Below are positions 22,162-32,327 of a DNA stretch of 64,000 nucleotides, in pieces. This stretch comes from Phragmites australis. Taxonomy: Eukaryota; Streptophyta; Magnoliopsida; Poales; Poaceae. A program made the translations under genes and the position numbers. The notes under the pieces were generated by a model, which worked only from the letters and a program-made list of their open reading frames with translations, did not search any database and was not told the origin of the DNA. The first letter of the stretch is position 1. The number at the start of each line of letters is the position of its first letter. The DNA is taken from contig NC_084941.1 in assembly GCF_958298935.1 (NCBI RefSeq), positions 19,442,001 to 19,506,000 on the forward strand, given 5' to 3'.

Positions 22162-24037
22162 TCTTAATCATGTCATTAAGTATAATTTAGCATCATGATC
22201 ATCATGTTTATTTGTGAAGCATGTTGGATTTGTTTTGCTTGTTAATTCAAATGGTGATTTGATTTTTGTTTTGTATTTTGAAAATTAACCAACGTTAGAT
22301 TTTTTGTTAATATAAGTCTCATCTAAGTTTTTGGTGAATCTATTTTAAAAATTGGGTCCATCTCGTTTCGTATACGACGACCCAAAAATCAATAGAATTT
22401 TTAGAGCTTTAGATCACCTTTTAGATTATTAATAAAAGGGAGAGAAAGAAACTTGAATTTCAATTAGACTTTTTCCTATCTCTCTAACATGTGGGACCTC
22501 TAGCTGGCCCCACTACCTCTCCCTCTCTTTGGGCTGCAGCAGCCCCACCCCCTCCCTCTCTCCTCACTCACTCACTCTCTTGCTCTCCCTCTCGCAACCG
22601 GCCACAACAGCAAGGGCAAGAGCAGCAGTACCTCTACTCTCTCCCTCTCTCAAACCCTCTGACTCTCCATCCAAACCCCACCCCAAGAACACCAAATCTA
22701 GGTATGCATATTATACCACCATGTTCCCCACGTTCTTAGCTCTCTATCCACCCAAAAATCTCTTGCATGTATGTGGTTTTGGTTGATTCACAAATCATTT
22801 TCGTCACCCCTTGTTGTTCTGAAATTTTCAGCAAGTTTGCTCTCTCTTCTCCAAGCCATTCCTTCGTTTCTTCCCCAAATCAATAGACGCAAGCTTTGGA
22901 AAAGATTTGGGTAAGTCTCCTCAGTTATCCTTGTGAGAATGCACACTTTGATTGGTTAGATTTTGAGTTTAGGAGCTGCAAAATCGAAGAACGTTGATAC
23001 ATGCTCATTCTTGAGAGGATAGAACTAGAATGAAGGTTTAGATGAGTTTAAGCTAGTGTCTTATGGTTCCAGTGAGTGCATTAGGTCTACAACCAGTGTA
23101 TTAGAGCCTATGCATGCTTAGGTGGTTCAAGGTTTAACATGCAAATCGAATCGATCAAGAAATCATCGCAAAAACATAGTTCTAGAAGGTATCGAAAGTT
23201 CTGATATGTATATCGGAAGTTCTGCTTTATACTCAAGTTAACCCAAGTGACATCCCTGTATAAATCCGGAGTTTTGTACTTGTAGATGCGCTACTTCTTA
23301 TATTGTTATGCATCTGGCAGCATACATCTCTGCACCTGGTTCATGCTCATCACATTGCATGCGTTCTTCTCTAGTGAACGAAGGACTGGAGGGTAACGCG
23401 AGCGTGATCAAGGGTGATCCGGATTTCATTTTTGTGAATTGTGATCAAGCTGAGCACCAAGGCAAGCAACTAATCATATTGCATCCTTTGTTCAAATTGA
23501 ATGGAGTCTCAATTGATAAATTATGCTTTATGTATGTTTGCATGTTTAGCGAGTCGATGTCGGGTCATATGGGTAGAACCTATATTATTGCATTACCCCT
23601 ATCTTGATCTTTTGATGATCCCTATTCCTGGTAACCTAGGATGATATTGCTGATGTCTAACTACAACGGTTAATCGAAATGCTTAGCAATACTTAGGTCC
23701 TCAGTAGAAGTCGAGCGACGGTATGGCCGTTGTTCGTGAGCTTAGGGCTTACTTACTATTGTTCACATTCATAATTATGATGTTGGGTTGGATGAGATGT
23801 GAGAATGAGGTGAGAAGCAAGCAGTGCTAGGGGTAGGTCGGGAGAGGAGCCCGAATGCAATAGACCCCTTGCATCGTTTAAGCACCGTCTATCGGTGCCG
23901 TTGGCTTTAGCACTTTTTCGTGCTCACCACATACCCAAATATGGGACGAGTAAGCCAAGTACCGTAAGTCACCGCGTCCATTTAACTCATGCGCCCGGGG
24001 TGTGAGCAAGGGCTTGTACAGGCACCTGAGATCCGCT
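22162..24037 (+). mobile_element. 5' LTR of chromovirus element, truncated
   Basis: From about 22162 the sequence is collinear with the 3' LTR at 28325-30490, but it lacks the last ~850 bp of the LTR, the primer site and the start of gag, and it has a ~290-bp internal deletion near 23250 that removes a palindromic-repeat array present in the 3' copy. The first ~20 bases of the LTR (TGTCACATCCC) are not recognisable here. Confidence 0.85.
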
Positions 24038-24079
24038 CAGAACACAGCCCATCCTGTGGGAGGTGGAGCTGACCCACAT

Positions 24080-24835
24080 GGAGATTTTTTTGAGTTCCTC
24101 TGTACTCAACCTCCTATTTTCATCCACGCTGAAGATACCAGTGACGCCGATGATTAGCTTCACACAATTGAGCAGAAGCTTGCTCTCATGCGGTGAGAAG
24201 ACCACGACAAGGTCCGATATGCCACCCATCAGCTTCAAGACACAGCCAGGGCATGGTGGCAGAACTACCTCGCCATGCATGCCCTGGCCACTCTATCACT
24301 TGGGCGGAATTCTAGTCGGCTTTCTGTGCTTCCTACATCCCTAAGGGTGTTGGGGACATCAAGAGGTAGGAGTTTCTTAATATAAAGTCTGTGATGGATT
24401 ATGTGCAGGAGTTCAATGATTTGGCTCAATATACCCCAGAGTTTGTCTCCACTGACAAGCGAAAGCAAGAGTACTTTATGGACGGACTTTCCACGAAGAT
24501 GCAAAAGAGACTCTCCGCACATAGCTTTGATGATTTCAGCATAATGGTGAGTAAGTCAGTTATGGTGGAATACAAGATGAAGAAACATCAAGATAAGAAG
24601 AAACATAAGAGGGAGGAAATAGCTTTCTGATGGAGACAACGAGCAATATGTTGGCGTGGGATAGTCACTATTGTCTCATGCAATGGTCGTAGAACCTCCA
24701 CAATCTATGTGCTTGGCCCATCCTTCCCAGTCCCAAGAAGCCATCCAGAAGCAAAGAAACAACTCAAGATGTGGTAAAAGGAGGCCGTGCTTTAATTGCA
24801 GCCAATTTGGGCACTTTGCCCAGTTTGTCCCCATG
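24080..24835 (+). pseudogene. Chromovirus gag, degenerate
   Basis: In one frame 24105-24270 reads QPPIFIHAEDTSDADD, stop, LHTIEQKLALMR, stop, EDHDKVRYATHQLQDTARAW and WQNYLAMHALA, the usual chromovirus capsid order. After a frameshift VMDYVQEFNDLAQYTPEFVS and KRKQEYFMDGLSTKMQKRLS (24391-24525) follow. The zinc knuckle at 24788-24828 keeps C, C and H but has valine where the last cysteine belongs (CFNCSQFGHFAQFV). The N-terminal part was lost in the deletion that also removed the end of the 5' LTR. Confidence 0.88.
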
Positions 24836-24960
24836 TAAAGCAAGACGGTGTGGCAAATACCCTAATTATGTCACCACCTAGTGAGACTCGGAAGACCCAA
24901 GCTCTGAAGTAGGGGAATATCAATATCATCACCATTGAGGATGCCCAAAAGGGTATCGGT

Positions 24961-25550
24961 GTGCTCTTAAGCATGCTTTCCATCAACTCTCATCTGATGA
25001 CGGCGCTCTTTGATTCCGGGGCTTCTCATTCCTTTGTCAAGCGGAGTTGTGCCATGACCCATGCATTTTCCATGCAAGTCATGCCTACTCCCTATCTCAT
25101 ACCAACGCCTAGTGGGAAGATATTCTTAGAGGATATAGTTCGGCATGCCCGGATTCTCATCAAAGGAACTGCCTTCCAAGCTAATTTGATTGTGATTGAC
25201 TCGATGGGTTTGGATGTTATCTGGGAATGAATTGGTTGACCCAAAATGATGTGGTCATCAGATGTGTGCCAAGATCCATTTCTCTTGCAAGTTCTTTCGG
25301 TGATCAGGTCATTCTAAGCCTTGATGAGAGTGGTCCACATCATTATGCAATGGATGGTGCTGTCTCCATGGATCTTGCCCATATTCCAATGGTGTGTGAA
25401 TACCCAGATGTCTTTCCGGATGAGTTACCCGGAATGCCACCCGATCGGAAAGTGAAGTTCGCCATCGAGCTTTTGCCTGGAACCGCTCCAATATTCAAGT
25501 GTTCCTATCAGATGCTGCCAAATGAGTTGGCAGAGCTGAAGAAGCAAATT
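24961..25550 (+). pseudogene. Chromovirus aspartic protease and linker
   Basis: The frame from 24961 reads TALFDSGASHSFVKRSCAMT, with the catalytic DSGA motif at about 25011-25022 intact, and ends at a stop near 25230 where family members have a LGMNWL motif; a frame shift restores MNWLTQNDVVIRC. The linker YPDVFPDELPGMPPDRKVKF (25402-25460) leads into RT. One frameshift lies near 25225 and another near 25550-25620. Confidence 0.85.
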
Positions 25551-26170
25551 GCTAGCGAAGGGTTTCATTCGTCTGAGCTCCTCACCTTGGGGATGTTCGA
25601 TGCTCTCTGTGAAGAACAAGGATAAGTCTTTGCAGATATGTGTCGACTATCGTCCATTGAATGCGGTCACTGTCAAGAACAAGTATCCCCTGCCACGGAT
25701 TGACATTTTGTTCGATCAGTTGACCGGTGCCCAGGTTTTGTCCAAAATTGATTTGAGATCGGATTATCATCAAATAAAGACCCGACCGTAGGACATTCCG
25801 AAGACAGCTTTCTCTTCTCGCTATGGACTGTATGAATTTATGGTTATGTCCTTCGGCCTGACCAATACACCGGCATACTTCACGCATTTGGTGAACACAG
25901 TTTTCATGGAGGAGCTTGACCGGTTTGTTGTTGTTTTCATCGACGACATTCTCATTTACTCCAAGACTGAAGAAGAACATGCCGGTCATCTATGTGTCAT
26001 TCTTGAGAGACTTCGGGAGCATCGCCTTTATGCCAAATTCAGCAAGTGTGCCTTCTGGCTTAAGGAAGTCTCTTTCCTCGGACACGTTCTTTCTGAAGGT
26101 GGTGTCACGGTTGATCCGAGTAAGGTGCATGATGTGCTCAATTGGGCGCAACCTCAGAGTGTCACCAACA
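25549..26170 (+). pseudogene. Chromovirus reverse transcriptase, one in-frame stop
   Basis: From 25549 one frame stays open through RT, RNase H and integrase to 27609 apart from four TAG codons. RT shows [32 protein letters not shown], the [12 protein letters not shown] block (usually RSGYHQ), a TAG at 25789-25791, [20 protein letters not shown], and the catalytic [12 protein letters not shown] (FIDD at 25935-25946). It would copy element RNA into DNA. The preserved active site and few stops suggest more recent activity than for the gypsy elements at the left. Confidence 0.92.
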
Positions 26171-26930
26171 TCCAAATTTTTCTTGGACTTGTGGGCTATT
26201 ACCGCCGGTTCATCAAGAACTTCTCCAAAGTCGCCAAGCCCATGACCGAATTGTTGAAGAAGAATGTCAAGTTCGAATGGTTCGAGGCGTGTGAAGCAGC
26301 TTTCCAGACTCTAAAATCTTGTTTCACAACAACACCAGTTTTAGCACAACCAGACATTCACATGAGCTTCGATGTGTATTGTGATGCCTCTCGCATCGGG
26401 CTCGGTTGTGTTCTCATGCAAGACGGTCGCGTGGTTGCTTATGCTTCATGCTAGTTGAAGCCATATGAAGAGAATTACCCCACTCATGATCTGGAGCTTG
26501 CAGCGGTAGTACACGCCCTGAAGATCTGGTGTCACTATCTCCTCGGGAATGTGTGCAACATTTACACCGACCACAAGAGCCTCAAATATATTTTCACTCA
26601 AGCCAATCTCAACATGAGGCAAAGAAGATGGCTCGAGTTAATTAAGGACTATGAGCTGGAGGTCCATTACCATCCGGGAAAGGCAAACGTTATTGCCGAT
26701 GCCTTGAGCCGAAGAGCTCAGTGCAATTATGTTATGGTCTCGCCTGAGAGCTCCACCCTTTGTGATGATTTTCGGAGGCTTGGACTCGAGATGGTTCCGG
26801 AGGGTTGTCTCTCCAACTTGGAGATAAGGTCAAACCTCCTCGACCAAATCAAAGAGGCTCAAAAGGAAGATAGAGGCATGGAGAGGATTCATGGCAAGCT
26901 CAAGGAAGGGCAAGCCAAATGCTTTACACT
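26171..26930 (+). pseudogene. Chromovirus RNase H and connection
   Basis: [20 protein letters not shown] opens the thumb/connection; [20 protein letters not shown] carries the first RNase H aspartate; a TAG at 26452-26454 replaces a codon after YASC; then [40 protein letters not shown] and [19 protein letters not shown] complete the domain with the D-E-D residues visible. Confidence 0.9.
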
Positions 26931-27860
26931 GGATGACGAAGGTGTCCTGTGGTTCGGGAAGAGACTAGTGGTCCCCAAAGTTTCAAAGCTAAGGAAGAAG
27001 ATTCTAGACGAAGCTCATGATTCGTTGTTGTCCATTCATCCTGAGAGTACAAAAATGTACCAAGATCTCAAGCTAAGATTCTGGTGGATTCGCATGAAGC
27101 GAGAAATCGCTCGATAGGTCGCTGAGTTTGATGTTTGCCAGAGAGTTAAGGCCGAGCATCTTAAGCTGGCTGGTATGCTCAAGCCCTTACATATCCTCTC
27201 CTAGAAGTGGGAGGAGATCGGTATGGATTTCATTATCGGATTGCTGAAGACCCCTAATGGGTATGACTCGATTTGGGTCATTGTGGACCGACTCACAAAG
27301 TCAGCACATTTTCTCCATGTGAAGACTCGATACAATGCCAAGGACTATGCAGAGTTGTACCTCACAAAAATTATTTGCCTGCATGGGATTCTGAAGAAGA
27401 TCATCTCCGATCGAGGCACTCAGTTCACCTCTCATTTCTGGAAGAGCCTTCACGAAGCCATGGGTACCAAGTTATTCCATAGCACCGCCTACCATACTCA
27501 GATCGATGGACAAACCGAGAGGGTAAATCAAATACTTGAAGATATGCTAAGGGCTTTTGCTCTCACCTCTCAGAGGCACTCTATGCCGAACCCCGCTGAA
27601 TTGGTCTGAACCCGGTGAAAGAGCTTTTCTGAGCCTGGATTTGGTTAAAGAGGCAGAAGAGCATATTCTGAATATCCGCAGGTGTCTCCTCATGGCTCAG
27701 TCTCGACGGAAGAGCTATGCAGATCGTCATCAGAGTGAGCTTGTATTCAATATTGGAGACTTCGTCTATCTCAAGATCTCTCCTCTCAGAGGAGCACAGT
27801 GTTTTCAGATAAAAGGAAAATTGGCACCTCGTTATGTGGGCCCTTTCTAAATTATTGCCC
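26931..27860 (+). pseudogene. Chromovirus integrase, zinc finger damaged
   Basis: The HHCC finger region is [20 protein letters not shown] then, after a TAG at 27115-27117, VAEFDVCQRVKAEH: the first cysteine of the CxxC pair is phenylalanine. A TAG at 27202-27204 follows. The core keeps all three acidic residues: MDFIIGLL (Asp near 27226), IISDRGTQFTS (about 27402) and DGQTERVNQILEDML (Glu near 27517). Near 27600 the frame breaks and continues as SYADRHQSELVFNIGDFVYL, the C-terminal part. Not functional because of the stops. Confidence 0.88.
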
Positions 27861-27964
27861 GGCATGGTGAGGTGGCTTATTAGTTGGAGCTACCTCCATC
27901 TCTCTCCACCGTGCACAATGTATTCCATGTCTCGTAGTTGAAGAAATGTCTTTAAGTTCCAATC

Positions 27965-28177
27965 AAAGTCATTAAAGTGGCAAATGAAGAGTTACAGCCA
28001 GACCTTTCTTATTGCGAACATCCAATTCGCATCCTTGATGAAGCCAAACGGAAGACGTGGCACAACAATTTCAAATTTCTCAAGGTGCAATGGAGTAATC
28101 ACTCCGAAGATGAAGCAACATGGGAGCGGGAAGATCGACTTCGTGCCGATTATCCCGAGTTCTTCTCCAACCTATGA
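27965..28177 (+). pseudogene. Chromodomain at the C-terminus of integrase
   Basis: The segment reads HPIRILDEAKRKTWHNNFKF, then LKVQWSNHSEDEATWEREDR and LRADYPEFF before a stop at 28175. The W..N..EDEATWE pattern is the chromodomain of plant chromoviruses, which directs integration by reading histone marks. It places the element in the chromovirus branch, probably Tekay/Del. Confidence 0.9.
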
Positions 28178-28290
28178 GTATTGCTTTAGTTTCTAATCCT
28201 CACAACGTAGTTTGGCACGAATTCATGGAGTTCCTTGATTCACCATACTCTCCCATAAGCTCACTCGAATCTCAGGATGAGATTCTTTTA

Positions 28291-28303
28291 AGGGAGGGAG
28301 GTT
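28291..28303 (+). promoter_or_regulatory. Polypurine tract
   Basis: AGGGAGGGAGG lies immediately before the 3' LTR start at 28304 (TGTCACATCCC) and primes plus-strand synthesis in this element class. Confidence 0.85.
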
Positions 28304-31300
28304 TGTCACATCCCAAATCCTAATCATGTCAATATGCATAATTTAGCATCATGTTTATTTGTTAAGCATGTTGGATTTTTTTGCTTGTTAATTCAAATGG
28401 TGGTTTGATTTTTGCTTTGTGTTTTGAAAATTAACCGATGTTAGATTTTTCGTTAATATAAGTCTCAACTAAGTTTTTGGGTGAATCTAATTTAAAAATT
28501 GGGTTCATCTTGTTACGTATATGGCGTCCCAAAAATCCATAGAATTTTTAGAGCTTTAGATCACCTTTTGGGTTATTAATAAAAGGGAGAGAAAGAAACT
28601 AGAATTTCAGCTGGACTTTTTCCTATCTCTCTAACATGTGGGACCCCTGGCCGGCCCCACTACCTCTCCCTCTCTTTGGGCTGCAGCAGCCCCACCCCCT
28701 CCCTCTCTCCTCACTCACTCACTCTCTTGCTCTAACTCTCCCAACCGGCCACAACAGCAAGGGCAAGAGCAGCAGCATCTCTACTCTCTCCCTCTCTCAA
28801 ACCCTCTCACTCTCCACCCAAACCCCACCCCAAGAACACCAAATCTAGGTATTCATGTTATACCACCATGTTCCCCACGTTCTTAGCTCTCTATCCACCC
28901 AAAAATCTCTTGCATGCATGTGGTTTTGGTTTATTCACAAATCATTTTCGTCACCCCTTGTTGTTCTGAAATTTTCAGAAAGTTTGCTCTCTCTTCTCTA
29001 ACCCATTCCTTTGTTTCTTCCCCAAATTGAGCGACGCAAGCTTTGGCAAATATTTGGGTAAGTCTCCCTGGTTATCCTTGTGAGAATGCACATTTTGATT
29101 GGTTAGATTTTGAGTTTAGGAGCTGCAAAATTGAAGAACGTTGAACATGCTCATTCTTGAGAGGATAGAACTAGAATGAAGGTTTAGATGAGTTTTAGCT
29201 AGTGTCTTGTGGTTCCAGTGAGTGCATTAGGTCTAGAACCGGTGTATTAGAGTCTATGCATGCTTAGGTGGTTCAAGGTTTAACATGCAAATCGAATCGA
29301 TCAAGAAATCATCGCAAAAAAGCAGTTCGGGAAGGTATCGGAAGTTTCAATATGTATATCAAAAGTTCCAGTTCACACTCAAGTTAACCCAAGTGATGGC
29401 CCTATATAAATCCAAAGTTTTTGACCAGATCGGAAGTTCCGATCTAAATACTGGAACTTCCGATTAACTAGGATTGCTAACCAAGCGTCCATTTTTCGAG
29501 AAGTGCCAGATATTCCGACACGATCGAAAGTTCCGATCTCCATACTGGAACTCCCGATTAAACGATTTGCTAACCGAGCGCCAATAATTCAAAAGGTTCG
29601 GAAGGTCCGATCAATCGAAGTTTCAACTTCAAAGTCGAAAGTTCCAATGTAAGTCGGAAGTTCTGATGTTTATACCGAAAGTTCCGATGTTACTCAAATC
29701 ATAATTTCGTTGGTTCTTCGCGTGTTTTGTTCTTTTAGATGTGCTATTTCTTATATTGTTATGCATCTGGCAGCATACATCTCTGCACCTCATTCATGCT
29801 CATCACATTGCATGCGTTCTTCTCTAGTGAACGAAGGACCGGAGGGTAACGCGGGTGTGATCGAGGGTGACCCGGATTTCATTGTTGTGAATTGTGATCA
29901 AGCTAAGCACCAAAGCAAGCAACAAAGCATATTGCATCCTTTGTTCAAATTGAACGGAGTCTGAATTGATAAATTATGCTTTATGTATGTTTGCATGTTT
30001 AGCGAGTTGATGTCGGGTCATGTGGGTAGAACCTATATTGTTGCATTACCCCTATTTTGATATGTTGATGATCCCTATTCCTTGTAACCTAGGATGATAT
30101 TATCGATGTCTAACTACAACGGTTAATCGAAATGCTTAGAAATGTTTAGGTCCTCAATAAAGGTCGAGCGACGGTATGACCATTGTTTGCGAGCTTATAG
30201 CTTACTTACTACTGTTCACATTTATAATTATGATGTCGGGTTGGATGAGATGTGAGAATGAGGCGAGATGTGGGCGGTGCTTGGGGTAGGTCGGGAGGGA
30301 AGCCCAGATGCCATAGACCGCTTGCATCGTTTAAGCATCGTCCGTCGGTGCCATTGGCTTTAGCACTTTTCTGTGCTCACCACATACCCGAATATGGGAC
30401 AGGTAAGTCAAGTACCGTAAGTCGTTGCGTTCATTTGACTTGTGCGTCCGGGGTGTGAGAAAGCGCTTGTAGAGGCACCTGAGATCCGCTAGTAAGATGT
30501 TGTACGCATGGGGTCTAGGTGGCCTCCACATGCATTGGGCATGGGAACAAAGGTTCGGGGTGGGTACGTGAATCGTCACTCGCAACTGACATGTTGTGTG
30601 GGCGATGGTCTCATATCGTGTGGGTTTAGAAGTACTCCCCTGCAGGGTGTAAAAATCAATTCGTATTGACACGCTCTCGGTTATGAGTAAGACTTTTTCA
30701 ATCCACATCGGTCGTAGAGTTACGAATGTGGGATGTTTGGTTTTTAGTTAAGTATAAGTGCTCACACATAGATATTAGGTTGCTTACGCATATGAATATT
30801 TACTTAACCTGTGGCCTTTTTCTTGCTAATAACTCAATGCATAACCCTTAGAGTTAGGCTATTTATGCGTGCCCTATATGATTTAAGTCTTGCGAGTACC
30901 TTCGTACTCACGCTGCTCTTTCAGGTTTGCAGGCAAGGAAAGTTTAGCTTCTGGCTACTTCATATTTGCCGATGCCGGCGGCAAGCAAGAGTAGTGTCCT
31001 CTACTCGTGTGGATAGGTTTGGGTGGAGCCTAAGGGCATATGGCTCCACCGGTCTTTTTTGTTGTTGTTATGTTTTAATTCTTCCATTGCGTAGTTTATC
31101 CCTTTTGTTGTAAAATGTGTAAATGGTTGAATGATTAAGAACTTGTAATATAATGCTAATTACTAGCTCTTTCTTAAACTTTGTTGTGATGTATATGTTG
31201 GAAAGGCATGTGTTCCGATCTTGGGCACAAAACACGCGCTGGGACTACCGAGGTGATATTCTGATTAATCGTTGTAGTTGTGATTACACAAATAATCGAC

Positions 31301-31340
31301 TTAATGATTAATTAGAATATTATTTGGATGATTCCTCACA
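28304..31340 (+). mobile_element. 3' LTR of chromovirus element, 3037 bp
   Basis: It starts TGTCACATCCCAAATCC right after the polypurine tract and ends ATTCCTCACA at 31340, with TG and CA at its ends. It aligns with 22162-24037. A TATA-type box (CTATATAAA, about 29402) is followed by an array of short palindromic units of the form CGGAAGTTCCG (29420-29700). The 3-kb length fits the Tekay clade. The 5' flank is eroded, so the target duplication cannot be paired. Confidence 0.9.
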
Positions 31341-31515
31341 AGGAGCGCGGTGAGGGACCGCGCGGTGCGGGAGGACAGACCGTGGGAAGAAAGCACTACA
31401 TGTTTTTTAAGTAGTATATATATGTATACGTATATGTGTATATATATCTATACATATATGTATATACATATGTATATGTATATATATGTATACATAGTGT
31501 ATATATATATAATAG
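31341..31515. repeat. TA-rich microsatellite at the virus-integration border
   Basis: After about 75 bp of unassigned sequence, 31418-31515 is nearly pure TA/TATG repeat. Virus-like leader sequence begins directly at its right end. Confidence 0.85.
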
Positions 31516-31599
31516 GCTATATTGAAGGAAGAAACTGTGCTACCACCTCTGTAAGGTAATCCTCCATGTGTAAGAAAGTATTTGGGGTTCCCACAAGGG

Positions 31600-32327
31600 A
31601 AAAACCATTCATAAAGCATCAATAATCTGAGACATTCAAGCAGAAGATGATAAACCTGAAGACATCAATAATCTAACACATTCATGTGAAGACGAAGACA
31701 CTATTAAGTGAAGGCACTCAAGCAGATCTCAGGCAGAAGTAAACAAAATACAACTTCACGTGGGTTCACGTGGCTTCACGCTTTGTCGCCAGATGCGTTC
31801 CAATGGTAGGCAAATATATTCTGAATATTTCAGGCTATGTGATTTCTGGCTACTACATAGACAAAATTAAATAAGGAGGAAAGAGCCCCTATTGCGGCTA
31901 TAAAAGGTAGCTTCAGGCAGTAGACAGAGGACACATCAGCCACCAGCCATCGAGCATCCTCCAGAGCAGAGCGAAAGCGTTCATAGCACTCTCTCTCATT
32001 CCTAGTAATAGTCCACTTGTAAAATAGGCTATGTTGAAGGAACAAATTGTGCTACAACCTCTGTAAGGTAATCCTCCATGTGTAAGAAAGTATTTGGGGT
32101 TCTCGGAAGGAAAAACCATTTGTAAGCTATGCTTGTGGAAATAAAGTAGTGTTGTCTTTGAAAATCCCTTGGTCTTCTAGTTTGTCTATATGAGACGATT
32201 TTTTATGCTATGTATCCTATAGGAGAAACCTCTTCGATAGTTATCAGGTAATCCCTATATCTACCATCACCATAATAGGGAAAGGAGAACTCTGTGTCCG
32301 TAGAGAAGTGTTCCCTTTAGGTGGAAC
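31600..32327 (+). promoter_or_regulatory. Pararetroviral promoter, transcript start and polyadenylation region
   Basis: A TATA box (TATAAAAG at 31899-31906) is followed at about 30 bases by the expected start region and, downstream, an AATAAA signal at 32140-32145 inside the transcribed leader, as in plant pararetroviruses whose terminally redundant RNA passes the signal twice. Two similar 'catcaataatct' units (31616 and 31663) lie upstream of the TATA box in the usual enhancer place. The leader is interrupted at 32327 by the solo LTR and resumes at 34622. Confidence 0.65.

Noticed and set aside
23987..24280. 97-codon open frame on the minus strand
   Set aside because: It lies antisense to the chromovirus gag, whose plus-strand motifs are clear there.
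31350..31622. Open frames of alternating Tyr/Ile/Met/His residues
   Set aside because: They translate the TA/TATG repeat.
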